34,420 bases of DNA, taken from Aequorivita sp. (GTDB lineage Bacteria > Bacteroidota > Bacteroidia > Flavobacteriales > Flavobacteriaceae). The stretch lies in assembly GCA_002715485.1 (NCBI GenBank), contig PAZL01000055.1:1-34420 (forward strand), read 5' to 3'. The notes below the pieces were generated by a model, which saw nothing but the letters and a program-made list of their open reading frames with translations, did no database searches and was not told the origin of the DNA. Both the position numbers and the translations under genes were made by a program. This document shows, piece by piece, positions 15,214-24,095 of this stretch (the stretch's first letter is position 1; every line of letters begins with the position of its first letter).

Positions 15214-15456
15214 ATGAAAAAATTATTTTTATCACTTGCCGCTCTTGCATTGGTTGCTTCAGTTTACTCTTGCAGAGATACTAAAACTGAGGAAAACACA
15301 GAAGAGACTGCTGAAACTATGATGGACAACGCTGAGGAGTCTATGGAAGAAGCTTCTGACGCTGTTGAAGAAGCTGCTGAGGAAACTGGCGACGCTATGG
15401 AGAAAGCTGCTGATGACACTGAAGAAGCTGTAAAAGACGCTACTGACGGTCAATAA
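15214..15456 (+). CDS. Small acidic lipoprotein 4 (SCR lipobox), helical repeat tail
   Basis: An 80-residue lipoprotein: signal MKKLFLSLAALALVASVYSC with Cys20, then Arg-Asp-Thr-Lys. The mature tail is a run of Ala/Glu/Asp/Met with a regular spacing of Ala pairs (EEASDAVEEAAEETGDAMEK), typical of a long, highly acidic amphipathic helix. It is clearly related to lipoproteins 1-3 through its signal and SCR motif, but is separated from them by the repressor-radical SAM island. A strong terminator follows. The function is unknown; it could be a periplasmic or outer-membrane stress or cation-binding lipoprotein. Confidence 0.8.
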   Translation: MKKLFLSLAALALVASVYSCRDTKTEENTEETAETMMDNAEESMEEASDAVEEAAEETGDAMEKAADDTEEAVKDATDGQ

Positions 15457-15478
15457 GCATTTTTTGCTAAAAAAACGT

Positions 15479-15511
15479 AAAGCCCTTTCAAATTTGAAAG
15501 GGCTTTTTTTA
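15479..15511 (+). terminator. Intrinsic terminator after lipoprotein 4
   Basis: Stem AAGCCCTTTCAAA / TTTGAAAGGGCTT, nearly perfect and followed by a T-run. It separates the lipoprotein from the membrane protein gene at 15537. Confidence 0.9.
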
Positions 15512-15536
15512 TTTTGCATTCTCAATTATTTAAAAT

Positions 15537-15971
15537 ATGCTAGTAGCCATAACAGAAAAATTTAGAAAAGTCTCCTTTATTGAATTGTGCATTTACAGCA
15601 GCATCTATTTAGCCACTGGCATTGTTATGAATAGCATAGGAATTTATTTTGAAATTGTTAGATTTGAGAATTGGTGGCAAATAATTACCTGTTATGCTTT
15701 GTATATGGTGCCCGTATCAATACTAATAAAAGAGTATTCCTTTTTCAACCAGTATTGTTATGGCCTTTTAGCAGTGGGGGTTCTAGAACTTTGCGGATAT
15801 ACTTTTCAAACTTCCTATGTATACCCAAACAATATACTATCACAATTGTTTACCCCGTATAATGTAACCTTGGCGATGACTTTATTTTTTGCCATTTACT
15901 TTCCGTTGGGCAATATGCTAGTGAGTTACATCTATAAAAAAATTACCCCACAAAAAAAGCTCCTTCAATAA
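15537..15971 (+). CDS. Small integral membrane protein, unknown function
   Basis: A 144-residue protein with four hydrophobic helices at about 16-40, 46-65, 72-90 and 108-133 and a short basic tail (KKITPQKKLLQ), so probably an inner-membrane protein. No catalytic or transport motif is visible and I do not recognise a family. The ATG at 15537 lies 26 bases after the terminator, which implies its own promoter within the T-rich 15511-15536. It ends 16 bases before the tRNA-Leu on the opposite strand. Confidence 0.7.
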   Translation: MLVAITEKFRKVSFIELCIYSSIYLATGIVMNSIGIYFEIVRFENWWQIITCYALYMVPVSILIKEYSFFNQYCYGLLAVGVLELCGYTFQTSYVYPNNILSQLFTPYNVTLAMTLFFAIYFPLGNMLVSYIYKKITPQKKLLQ

Positions 15972-15987
15972 AGAAGAAGCTTTTAAG

Positions 15988-16071
15988 TACTCGAGGCGGG
16001 ACTTGAACCCGCACGACCAAATGGTCACAGGATTTTAAGTCCGGCGTGTCTACCAATTCCACCACTCGAGC
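15988..16071 (-). tRNA. tRNA-Leu (UAA anticodon)
   Basis: Read on the minus strand: acceptor GCTCGAG pairs with CTCGAGT plus discriminator A; D-arm with GGTAGACACGCC; anticodon loop CTTAAAA giving UAA; a long variable arm (TGTGACCATTTGGTCGT), as expected for leucine; T-arm GCGGGTTCAAGTCCCGC. It is 84 nucleotides long and CCA is not encoded. Confidence 0.95.
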
Positions 16072-16098
16072 AGTTGTTTAATACAACTCGGACTTAAC

Positions 16099-16123
16099 AA
16101 AAAATGCCGAATTGCATCGGCAT
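16099..16123 (-). terminator. Hairpin between the two tRNAs
   Basis: On the minus strand ATGCCGA and TCGGCAT form a stem followed by TTTTTT. It sits after tRNA-Gly and before tRNA-Leu, so it looks like a terminator for the Gly transcript, making the two tRNAs separate units. Confidence 0.6.
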
Positions 16124-16132
16124 TCAAGGTTG

Positions 16133-16205
16133 AGCGAAAAACGGGATTCGAACCCGCGACCTCCACCTTGGCAAGGTGGCGCTCTACCAACTGAGCTATT
16201 TTCGC
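16133..16205 (-). tRNA. tRNA-Gly (GCC anticodon)
   Basis: Minus strand: acceptor GCGAAAA with TTTTCGC and discriminator T; D-arm GCTCAGTTGGTAGAGC; anticodon stem-loop CACCTTGCCAAGGTG with anticodon GCC; T-arm GCGGGTTCGAATCCCGT. It is 73 nucleotides long and CCA is not encoded. Confidence 0.96.
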
Positions 16206-16303
16206 AGAAATATTTATGAACGTCGCTTCATATCTAAAGCGGGAGCAAATTTAAAAATTTTACTTCAAAAGCAAAGTGTTTTTGAAGAAATTATTATTCA
16301 ATT

Positions 16304-18919
16304 TTATTTTTTCAATTTAATGGAAGCATTCCGCTGCAACATGCGCCGAATTTCATTTAATTTCATCAGTGCTTCCACAGGCGTAAGTGTATCTATATCA
16401 ATATCCAAAATCTCTTCGCGCAGCTCTTCCAACAGGGGATCGTCCAGTTTAAAAAAACTCAATTGCATCTCTTCTTTAGAAACAGCCTTCATTTCTTCTG
16501 TCAGTTCTTCGGAAGCGTGGCTTTTTTCAAGCCTTTTCAAAATTTTATTTGCGCGTTGAAGCACGGCTTGCGGCATTCCAGCCATTTTTGCAACGTGGAT
16601 TCCAAAACTGTGATGGCTGCCTCCGGGAACCAACTTGCGAAGAAAAAGCACGTTATCCTTCAATTCCTTTACCGAAACATTATAGTTCTTTATCCGAGGA
16701 AAAGTTTCCGTCATCTCATTCAACTCGTGATAATGGGTTGCAAAGAGTGTTTTACCGCGGGAAGGATGTTCGTGCAAATATTCACTGATGGCCCAAGCAA
16801 TGGAAATTCCGTCATATGTACTTGTTCCACGACCTATTTCATCCAAAAGAATCAAACTTCGTTCCGATAAATTATTCAAAATACTCGCTGTTTCATTCAT
16901 CTCAACCATAAATGTAGATTCGCCCATCGAAATATTATCGCTTGCCCCTACTCGAGTAAAAATCTTATCCACGCAACCCATTCGTACTGCTGTAGCGGGC
17001 ACAAAACTACCCATCTGTGCCAAAAGCACTATTAATGCCGTTTGCCGAAGAATGGCCGATTTACCACTCATATTAGGCCCAGTGATCATAATAATTTGCT
17101 GGTTTTCCCTATCGAGGAAGACATCGTTTGCTATATAGGGGGCGTCGGGCGGAAGTTGTTTTTCAATTACCGGATGGCGGCCTTCCTTTATATCCAAATC
17201 GAAAGTATCATCTAGCAATGGCCGTGTGTAATTGGATTCTTTGGCCTGGGTGGCGAAAGAGCAAAGGCAATCCAACTGTGCAATCAAGGCTGCATTTTGC
17301 TGAACGGAACCTATAAACTGAAGCATCCATTCAACCAGTTTTGCGAAAATTTCCTGCTCTAATACTAAAATTTTTTCCTCGGCACCAAGAATTTTAGTTT
17401 CGTATTCCTTTAATTCTTCCGTGATATATCTTTCGGCGCTTACAAGGGTTTGCTTTCTAATCCATTCCGGCGGAACCTTATCTTTGTGGGTGTTTCGAAC
17501 TTCTATGTAATATCCAAAAACATTATTTGACGCAATTTTAAGTGAAGAAATCCCGGTGCACCTAGTTTCGCGCTCTAGCATTTCATCCAAATATTCCTTT
17601 CCGTTGGCTGAAATATTTCGCAATTCGTCCAGAGTTTCTGAAAAACCCTCGGCGATTGAATTTCCTTTCAGAATATTTACCGGAGCTTCCTCAAAAAGTG
17701 TTTCTTTTATTTTATTACGAAGCAATTCCAAATCGTGCAATTGCTCGCCAATAATTTTAAGCGATTCATTTTTGGAGTGCAACGCCAAAACTTTTATTGG
17801 GACAACTGCTTCCAAAGAATTTTTAAGTTGGATAACCTCTCGCGGATTCACTTTGCCCGTTGCCACTTTTGAAATCAATCGTTCCAAATCGCCGATGCGT
17901 TTGGTGTATTGTTGGATTTTTTCTAGAGTAATCGGGTTGTCGAGCAAAAAGCTTACAACTTCGTGACGGCGGTTTATTTTTTCAACATTTTTCAAAGGAA
18001 GCGCCATCCAACGTTTCAAAAGCCGCCCGCCCATTGGCGAAATGGTTTTGTCAATAACATCCAAAAGCGTAACCGCGTTCTGCTGATTGGAATGGTACAA
18101 TTCCAAATTGCGAATGGTGAAGCGGTCCATCCAAACGTATTCATCTTCTGCAATACGCGCTAATTTTGAAATATGCTGTAATTTGGTATGCCGTGTTTCA
18201 CTTAAATAATGAAGCGCGGCGCCAGCAGCGATAATGCCCTCTTCCAAATGATCCACGCCAAAACCTTTTAGGTTTTTTACAGCGAAATGTTTCGTGAGCG
18301 TTTCAAAAGCATAATCGTTTTGAAAAATCCAATCTTCCAAATGGAAAACGTGATAATTATTCCCGAATGTTTCAGCAAAAAGCTTTCGTTTCTGCTTTGA
18401 GAAAAGCACTTCCGAAGGATTAAAATTTTGAAGTAATTTATCTACATATTCTGCAGGCCCTTCAGAAACCAAAAACTCTCCCGTGGAAACATCCAAAAAA
18501 GAAACGCCCAAAGTCTTGGAACCAAAATGAATCGCTGCTAAAAAGTTATTTGATTTTGATTGTAAAATATCATCATTAAAAGCAACCCCTGGCGTAACAA
18601 GTTCGGTAACACCACGCTTTACAATGGTTTTAGTCATTTTTGGATCTTCCAACTGATCGCAAATTGCCACACGGCAACCAGCCATAACCAGTTTTGGCAA
18701 ATAGGTATTCAAGGAATGGTGCGGAAAACCGGCAAGCTCCGTTCTATCTCCGCCATTGTTTCGATGGGTAAGCGTAATGTTTAAAATACCTGCTGCACGC
18801 ACGGCATCTTCACCAAAAGTTTCGTAAAAATCTCCCACGCGAAAAAGCAGCAAAGCATCGGGATACTTAGCTTTTATAGTATTGTACTGCTTCATTAACG
18901 GGGTTTCCTTCTTCGCCAT
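16304..18919 (-). CDS. mutS: DNA mismatch repair protein MutS
   Basis: MutS binds mismatched DNA as a dimer and uses ATP to start repair. The 871-residue product has the full domain order: mismatch-binding domain I with [10 protein letters not shown] (Phe31, Glu33), connector, core with FGYYIEV, then the ABC-type ATPase with Walker A GPNMSGKS (614-621), Walker [13 protein letters not shown] (Asp693, Glu694), and FATHYHEL. The phenylalanine and glutamate that read the mismatch are intact, so this is the repair MutS1 type rather than MutS2. The start [12 protein letters not shown] is the usual one; the stop is close to the tRNA-Gly. The SpoU-type methyltransferase is divergent, with 132 bases between the two starts. 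Confidence 0.98.
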   Translation of the reverse strand: MAKKETPLMKQYNTIKAKYPDALLLFRVGDFYETFGEDAVRAAGILNITLTHRNNGGDRTELAGFPHHSLNTYLPKLVMAGCRVAICDQLEDPKMTKTIVKRGVTELVTPGVAFNDDILQSKSNNFLAAIHFGSKTLGVSFLDVSTGEFLVSEGPAEYVDKLLQNFNPSEVLFSKQKRKLFAETFGNNYHVFHLEDWIFQNDYAFETLTKHFAVKNLKGFGVDHLEEGIIAAGAALHYLSETRHTKLQHISKLARIAEDEYVWMDRFTIRNLELYHSNQQNAVTLLDVIDKTISPMGGRLLKRWMALPLKNVEKINRRHEVVSFLLDNPITLEKIQQYTKRIGDLERLISKVATGKVNPREVIQLKNSLEAVVPIKVLALHSKNESLKIIGEQLHDLELLRNKIKETLFEEAPVNILKGNSIAEGFSETLDELRNISANGKEYLDEMLERETRCTGISSLKIASNNVFGYYIEVRNTHKDKVPPEWIRKQTLVSAERYITEELKEYETKILGAEEKILVLEQEIFAKLVEWMLQFIGSVQQNAALIAQLDCLCSFATQAKESNYTRPLLDDTFDLDIKEGRHPVIEKQLPPDAPYIANDVFLDRENQQIIMITGPNMSGKSAILRQTALIVLLAQMGSFVPATAVRMGCVDKIFTRVGASDNISMGESTFMVEMNETASILNNLSERSLILLDEIGRGTSTYDGISIAWAISEYLHEHPSRGKTLFATHYHELNEMTETFPRIKNYNVSVKELKDNVLFLRKLVPGGSHHSFGIHVAKMAGMPQAVLQRANKILKRLEKSHASEELTEEMKAVSKEEMQLSFFKLDDPLLEELREEILDIDIDTLTPVEALMKLNEIRRMLQRNASIKLKK

Positions 18920-19037
18920 AAGTCAAAAAAATCTTTAATCGATAAATGTAACTAAAATGCTGTTTTCTTTAAAATGAAGCGATTAGGATTTATTGGGTTT
19001 TATCAACAATTCGCTTCAACTTTAGCCCACGAACGAT

Positions 19038-19045
19038 TAACTTTG
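19038..19045 (+). promoter_or_regulatory. Putative -7 element of the RNA methyltransferase gene
   Basis: TAACTTTG matches TAnnTTTG exactly and ends six bases before the ATG at 19052. A start site at the usual distance would fall at or next to the ATG, giving a leaderless or nearly leaderless mRNA. It also argues against the longer open frame beginning at 18974. Confidence 0.5.
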
Positions 19046-19051
19046 CCGCCT

Positions 19052-19603
19052 ATGAAAAATCGAAAATTAAAAAACAGCGAACTGGACCGTATAAACCCCG
19101 AAGAATACAAAGCTTCGGAGAAAACGCCGCTTATAATTATCCTCGATAATATTCGCAGTTTAAATAACATCGGCTCTGTTTTTCGCACTGCTGATGCTTT
19201 TTTGGTGAAAAAAATCTACCTATGTGGCATTACCGCACAACCCCCACACAAAGACATTCAAAAAACTGCTTTGGGCGCAACGGAAAGCGTGGATTGGGAA
19301 TATGCTGAAAACACGCTCGATGTAGTTTCAAAACTAAAAGAGGAAGGTATTTTTGTAGCTTCTATTGAACAGGCAGAGCTTGCCGTAAATTTGAATGATT
19401 TTTCAGTTCAAAATAATTTAACCTACGCAGTTGTTTTTGGAAACGAAGTGAAGGGAGTTCAACAAAAAGTAGTTTCCGCCAGCGATGCGGTGATTGAAAT
19501 TCCGCAGTTTGGCACTAAACACTCTCTAAATATTTCAGTAAGCGTGGGGGTTGTGGTTTGGGATTTTTTCACCAAGCTTTCAAGCCTAAGAAAAACGATT
19601 TAA
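19052..19603 (+). CDS. SpoU/TrmH family RNA 2'-O-methyltransferase
   Basis: A 183-residue SPOUT-fold enzyme that methylates a ribose 2'-OH in rRNA or tRNA. The three family motifs are present: NNIGSVFRTAD (38-48), VFGNEVKGV in the middle, and IPQFGTKHSLNISVSVGVV at the knot. It lacks the extra N-terminal RNA-binding domain of the larger RlmB/TsnR forms, like TrmL/TrmH-type short members. The frame is open from 18974, but the first 26 codons include a predicted promoter, so MKNRKLKNSELDRINPEEYK was taken as the start. Its last 18 bases overlap the end of the convergent UbiA gene. The target nucleotide cannot be told. Confidence 0.88.
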   Translation: MKNRKLKNSELDRINPEEYKASEKTPLIIILDNIRSLNNIGSVFRTADAFLVKKIYLCGITAQPPHKDIQKTALGATESVDWEYAENTLDVVSKLKEEGIFVASIEQAELAVNLNDFSVQNNLTYAVVFGNEVKGVQQKVVSASDAVIEIPQFGTKHSLNISVSVGVVVWDFFTKLSSLRKTI

Positions 19604-20497
19604 GAGTAATTCCACATTAATTAAAACAATACTAAAAACACCGATGACGATGGCAAATTTCAAAATATTGTGCAGCGCCATATAGTGAATTTTGTTTTTT
19701 GAATACCACAAAACCGCGAGAAAAACAGCTAGGCCGATGATACTTGCATAAAAATAGTAGTCCATATAGCCTATTTCTTCCTTAAATTTTGTGATGAGCA
19801 AAATGATGGGGCCAAGCGTTAAAACACTCAGCACAGTCAGCATTCTTTTTGAAGTCTTTTCACCATAAACCACGGGAATAGTTTTATAGCCATGCGTTAA
19901 ATCTCCTTGTAAATTTTCGAGATCTTTTACCAATTCGCGCATAGAAATAAGCAAAAACAAAAAGGTAGCATGAACGAAAATAACCACGTCAAAATTTGCA
20001 TAATGCACAAATATTGCAAAGAAGGGAACTACAGCCATAATAGCCGCAGTAATATTCCCAATGAATGGATATTTTTTAAGCTTATGGGAATACAACCAAA
20101 GGAAAAATATATAAATTGAGAAGAATAGCACTGCTCTAAAGGAAACATAACTTGCAAAGATGACCGATAAAAAGTTGAGCACAAAATAGGCTGAAAGCTT
20201 TGTTCGCTGGCTTACAAGTTTATCCAACATGGTTTTACGCGGACGGTTTATTAAATCTTTTTCGCTATCGTAAAAACTGTTTATAATGTAACCTCCCGCA
20301 ATTGCAGAAGACGAAGCGAGAACGAGCATCAATAAATTTACATCAAATAAAACCTGCCTAACGGGCAAATCTGGCGCCAAAATATAAATGCTGGTAAGGT
20401 ATTGCGCGATTACAATAATGAGAATATTGTAACCACGAACTACAGAAAACAGGCTGAAAAACTTTAACAGGAAGAGTTTTTGTTTTCTATTGAGCAT
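19586..20497 (-). CDS. UbiA prenyltransferase, geranylgeranylglycerol-phosphate type
   Basis: A 303-residue polytopic membrane enzyme of the UbiA superfamily with about eight or nine helices. The two Asp-rich prenyl-diphosphate motifs are visible: NSFYDSEKDLINRP (with Asp at the N/DxxxD positions) and KDLENLQGD. Bacteroidota homologues are usually named geranylgeranylglycerol-phosphate geranylgeranyltransferase, by analogy to the archaeal lipid enzyme, though their true product in bacteria is not settled to my knowledge. It is last in a minus-strand run with mevalonate kinase, MBOAT and SGNH genes; the gap to the SGNH gene is 24 bases. Its end overlaps the RNA methyltransferase gene by 18 bases. 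Confidence 0.85.
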   Translation of the reverse strand: MLNRKQKLFLLKFFSLFSVVRGYNILIIVIAQYLTSIYILAPDLPVRQVLFDVNLLMLVLASSSAIAGGYIINSFYDSEKDLINRPRKTMLDKLVSQRTKLSAYFVLNFLSVIFASYVSFRAVLFFSIYIFFLWLYSHKLKKYPFIGNITAAIMAVVPFFAIFVHYANFDVVIFVHATFLFLLISMRELVKDLENLQGDLTHGYKTIPVVYGEKTSKRMLTVLSVLTLGPIILLITKFKEEIGYMDYYFYASIIGLAVFLAVLWYSKNKIHYMALHNILKFAIVIGVFSIVLINVELLLNRFS

Positions 20498-20521
20498 TTT
20501 TTGTAGACAAGTATTTGGTTT

Positions 20522-21418
20522 TTATTGTTTGGAAATCCAATTTCCTACTTCAGCAGAAACATCTTTCGCTGAATCTTTATAAAGATGGATACCATCCGTA
20601 AAGGTAAACTTTGTATCGGAATTCATTAAATTTAAATATGGTACGGCTTCAGATTTAGCCAATTCATCAATTTTTTTATCAAAATCGGGAAGCAGTCTTG
20701 CCTCAATCGCTGCAATTCTATTATCAACTGGAAGTCTCACCAAGTATACCTTGCCGTGGGTTTTTAGTGTTTCAATAGTTTTTTTTAAGTAATCAAATCG
20801 TATTTGGGAAAAATTGTAATCTTTCAATTTTGCTTTTTGTTCCTGAATATTTTCAGCGATTCTACTTTTTACTGAAGTGGAATCCATTGGTGGAAATACT
20901 TCCAACCACCCATCACGATGCACTTCCATTTGTGAAAAATTCAACAGAATCTTAATATAATTATCTCCATAATTATTCAACATATATGAAACATTCGGCT
21001 TTGAGCTAAAGGAAGAAAGCGTACCCATAAACGATTTTGATTCGCCAAACTGACTTTCATCGTTGGGGTCAATTCCATCACTGGAAATGCTCCACGGATC
21101 CACAGTGACTATAAAAACACCATTTTTTGAAATTCCGTCCAACTTCTTTTCAATGGCACTTAAATATGCTGGGCCAAATGGACTGTGTGCCACGGTAAAA
21201 GAAAAATTATATATATCTTTTTGTAAATAAGGCTTTAAAATTTCGGGCAGCAATCCCTGCGCAGCTTTTGAGGTACCCAGTATCATCGCGGACTGCTTTG
21301 GGGTTGTGGTTCTTAAATAAAACGGATCGCTCTTACCATCAGCTTGTAGAAAGACAAAATAAACCGAAGTGATAATCGCGAGGGCAAACAATGAAGATTC
21401 AAGTAAAAATCGTTTCAT
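20522..21418 (-). CDS. SGNH-hydrolase-like partner of the MBOAT acyltransferase
   Basis: A 298-residue protein with an N-terminal membrane anchor or signal (LLESSLFALAIITSVYFVFL), placing the rest in the periplasm. It fits the AlgJ/AlgX/DltD-like role of finishing O-acylation started by an MBOAT protein. Visible candidate catalytic residues are Ser50 in ILGTSKAAQG (a Gly-x-Ser block I) and the Asp275/His278 pair in FTDGIHLY near the C-terminus. Its start is five bases after the MBOAT stop, so they are one translation unit. No standard family name could be assigned from sight; the acceptor polymer is unknown. Confidence 0.75.
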   Translation of the reverse strand: MKRFLLESSLFALAIITSVYFVFLQADGKSDPFYLRTTTPKQSAMILGTSKAAQGLLPEILKPYLQKDIYNFSFTVAHSPFGPAYLSAIEKKLDGISKNGVFIVTVDPWSISSDGIDPNDESQFGESKSFMGTLSSFSSKPNVSYMLNNYGDNYIKILLNFSQMEVHRDGWLEVFPPMDSTSVKSRIAENIQEQKAKLKDYNFSQIRFDYLKKTIETLKTHGKVYLVRLPVDNRIAAIEARLLPDFDKKIDELAKSEAVPYLNLMNSDTKFTFTDGIHLYKDSAKDVSAEVGNWISKQ

Positions 21419-21423
21419 CTTTT

Positions 21424-22872
21424 CTAAAATTGAAAATATATAAATGCCTGCTCTTTACCGCCAAAGAAAAAGATAATCATAGCCAAACAATAATAAAATA
21501 TATATTTTAAAGACTTTGGCCAAGACTCGCCAAAGCTTTCAATAGCGTAATTTGCTTCCCTTCCTTTCCATTCAAGCGTCAAAAAACCTATTATTAAAAC
21601 CGACAAAACATACACTTTATTCAATGCTAAAAAATTGGGCGAATAAAAAATCGTTTCTGAAAAAAGCAATGAAATATACTCAAAAGCGCTGCTAAGTGAG
21701 TTCGCCCTAAAGAAAATCCACGCAAAACAGGTGATTATAAAGGTTAAAAGTATTTTGAAGAAATCTGTCATGCTAGGTAAAAACCTATCTTTTGCCACAA
21801 CTTCAATATGTTGTCTATTCCTTTTCAAAAGTAAAAGTGGAAGAAAATAGAGCGCATTGAGCGCGCCCCAAAAAATAAAGGTCCAATTGGCACCATGCCA
21901 AAATCCGCTTACAATGAAAATGATAAAAATATTACGAACTTTTAACCAATCGCTACCACGGCTACCACCCAAAGGAATATAAACATAGTCGCGAAACCAA
22001 GTGGAAAGCGAAATATGCCACCGCCTCCAAAACTCGGCAATATCCCTGGAAAAATACGGGTATGAAAAATTCTTCATTAAATTGAAACCAAAAAGCCTGG
22101 TCGTTCCGATGGCAATATCTGAATAGCCCGAGAAATCGCCGTATATCTGAAAAGCAAAAAAAACCACTCCAATTGCAAGAGAACTTGCAGTATAATCCTG
22201 TGGATTGCTAAAAGCCAAATTCACAAACTGTGCACAGTTATCTGCAATCACCATTTTTTTGAAAAGCCCCCAGAGTATTTGCCGAAGGCCATCCATTGCC
22301 AAAGAATATTCAAAATTTCTTTTTTTAAAAAATTGCGGCAAAAGATTAGTTGCCCGCTCAATAGGCCCCGCAACCAACTGTGGAAAAAAACTGACGAATG
22401 AAAAGAAAGCAATGGCATCTTTGGTTGGCTCCATTTTACGACGGTACACATCTATGGAATAACTCATAGTTTGAAAGGTATAAAAGCTAATACCCACGGG
22501 AAGGATAATATTTAATCGGGAGGCTTCAAAAGGATGTCCCAACAGTGTAAATGCTTCCGCAAAACTTTCGGAAAAAAAATTGAAGTACTTAAAAAAGCCC
22601 AAAAAGCCCAAGTTTACAAAAATACTCAGCAATAAAAGAGCTTTGCGCTTTTCATGCTTTTCGGTTTTTGACAATCCAATTCCCACCAAATAATCTACTG
22701 CAGAGCTAAAAACAATTAGCGAAAGAAAACGCCAATCCCACCATGCATAAAAAACGTAGCTGGCAATCAACAACAAAAAATTTTGAACCTTTAAATTTTT
22801 ATTGGCTACAAACCAATAAAGAAGAAATACAATAGGTAGAAAGATTGCAAAATCAATAGAGTTGAAAAGCAT
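21424..22872 (-). CDS. MBOAT family O-acyltransferase (AlgI/DltB-like)
   Basis: A 482-residue multi-pass inner-membrane protein with the AlgI/DltB-type core: PQLVAGPIER (165-173), YGDFSGYSDIAIG (244-256), FWRRWHISLSTWFRDYVYIP with His286, and SGFWHGANWTFIFWG with the catalytic His326. Such proteins carry acyl (often acetyl) groups across the membrane and pass them to an extracellular polymer with an SGNH partner, which is encoded next. It lies between mevalonate kinase (65 bases upstream) and the SGNH/UbiA genes. No polysaccharide synthase is adjacent, so the acceptor is open: LPS, capsule, wall or a lipid head group. Confidence 0.93.
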   Translation of the reverse strand: MLFNSIDFAIFLPIVFLLYWFVANKNLKVQNFLLLIASYVFYAWWDWRFLSLIVFSSAVDYLVGIGLSKTEKHEKRKALLLLSIFVNLGFLGFFKYFNFFSESFAEAFTLLGHPFEASRLNIILPVGISFYTFQTMSYSIDVYRRKMEPTKDAIAFFSFVSFFPQLVAGPIERATNLLPQFFKKRNFEYSLAMDGLRQILWGLFKKMVIADNCAQFVNLAFSNPQDYTASSLAIGVVFFAFQIYGDFSGYSDIAIGTTRLFGFNLMKNFSYPYFSRDIAEFWRRWHISLSTWFRDYVYIPLGGSRGSDWLKVRNIFIIFIVSGFWHGANWTFIFWGALNALYFLPLLLLKRNRQHIEVVAKDRFLPSMTDFFKILLTFIITCFAWIFFRANSLSSAFEYISLLFSETIFYSPNFLALNKVYVLSVLIIGFLTLEWKGREANYAIESFGESWPKSLKYIFYYCLAMIIFFFGGKEQAFIYFQF

Positions 22873-22937
22873 GAAGCATCTTTAATTAATCGCAATCTAA
22901 GAATAATTACAGAAATATGTGAAAACAAAACAAATCG

Positions 22938-23876
22938 CTAAAAACTATAAACCACTTCCAGTTTATAATCTTTCAATGCTTTGCGGGCTTTGTCGATATC
23001 TTCGGTAAAACCAAGCATATAGCCTCCACCGCCTGAACCGCATAGTTTTAGGTAGTATGCATTGCTGTCAATTCCTTTCTTCCAAAGTTTGTGGAATTGT
23101 GCCGGAATCATTGGCTTAAAATTGTCAAGCACTACTTTTGAGAGTTGCTTGATGTTTCCAAACAGCGACTTTACATCGCCCTGTAAAAAATCTTCAACAC
23201 AGGCATCAGTATGTTTTACAAATTGGTCCTTTAGCATATTCCTAAAACCTTCCTGCTTCATATTTTCCATAAAAATCTGCACCATCGGCGCGGTTTCGCC
23301 AGTACTGCCGCTGTCCAATAAAAATACAGCACCCTTTCCATTTTCAGTTTGCGAAGGTATGCCTGCAGGTTCTATATTATCTTTGGAATTGATTAATATA
23401 GGAAGGCTCAAATAACTGTTCAAAGGGTCCAGCCCAGAAGATTTGCCGTGGAAAAAAGACTCCATTTCAGCAAAAATAGCTTTTAGTGTTAGTAATTTTT
23501 CGCGAGTTAGATTCTCAAGTACTGTAATTTTATCATTTGCGTATTTATCGTAAATAGCCGCCACCAATGCACCGCTACTACCTACGCCGTAACCTTGTGG
23601 AATACTGCTGTCAAAATACAATCCGTTTTCCACATCCTTTTTCAATGCCTCCATATCAAAAGAGACCAGTTTAGGGTTTTCAGTTTGAAGTGTTTCAAGA
23701 TATTCCGCAAAGCGTTTAAGGCTCGCATTAGACTTATGGGTAGAAACTGTATGGTGCGTATCTATTTTTAAGGCACCATTGTAAAAATTATACGGAATTG
23801 ATAATCCTTTGGAATCCTTTATAATTCCATATTCACCGAAAAGTAAAATTTTTGAGTAAAAGAGGGGGCCGCGCAT
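22938..23876 (-). CDS. mvk: Mevalonate kinase, GHMP family
   Basis: A 312-residue GHMP kinase that phosphorylates mevalonate in the isoprenoid pathway. With the chosen start: Lys9 in FYSKILLFGEYG, the ATP loop QGYGVGSSGALVAA (94-107), the catalytic Asp150 in GKSSGLDPLNSY, and the C-terminal LCGSGGGGYMLGF. The frame is open to 23996, but the first 40 residues are hydrophobic and unlike any kinase start, so MRGPLFYSKILLFGEYG at 23874-23876 was used. mvaD lies 4.7 kb to the right on the same strand. Phosphomevalonate kinase is not in the window. Confidence 0.88.
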   Translation of the reverse strand: MRGPLFYSKILLFGEYGIIKDSKGLSIPYNFYNGALKIDTHHTVSTHKSNASLKRFAEYLETLQTENPKLVSFDMEALKKDVENGLYFDSSIPQGYGVGSSGALVAAIYDKYANDKITVLENLTREKLLTLKAIFAEMESFFHGKSSGLDPLNSYLSLPILINSKDNIEPAGIPSQTENGKGAVFLLDSGSTGETAPMVQIFMENMKQEGFRNMLKDQFVKHTDACVEDFLQGDVKSLFGNIKQLSKVVLDNFKPMIPAQFHKLWKKGIDSNAYYLKLCGSGGGGYMLGFTEDIDKARKALKDYKLEVVYSF

Positions 23877-24095
23877 AAGCTTACTTATTCTAACAATAAA
23901 AATACAGATTTTAGTTTTAAAACCTTGAATCTGTGGCAAAGATAACCATTTTAACAAACATATTTTCAGAAATATTTGTGAATATATAGTATTCAACCGT
24001 TACAAAGAAACTATAAATGAAGAGAGTAGTATTTTTTTGATGACATTTTAAATAGCTTTCCGATGTATTTGTATAGAATATAAAACACCACTACT

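Noticed and set aside
11399-15456. Genomic island or prophage around the repressor
   Set aside because: An S24/XRE repressor can signal a prophage, but no integrase, phage structural gene, attachment repeat or tRNA-borne junction accompanies it, and the neighbours are house-keeping or repair genes.
15259-15525. Minus-strand 88-codon frame opposite lipoprotein 4
   Set aside because: It is the mirror of an Ala/Glu-rich repeat and crosses the terminator; its Ser/Phe-rich product is typical of antisense shadow frames.
18974-19051. Longer start for the RNA methyltransferase
   Set aside because: The extra 26 codons cover a TAnnTTTG element and do not look like part of a SPOUT enzyme.
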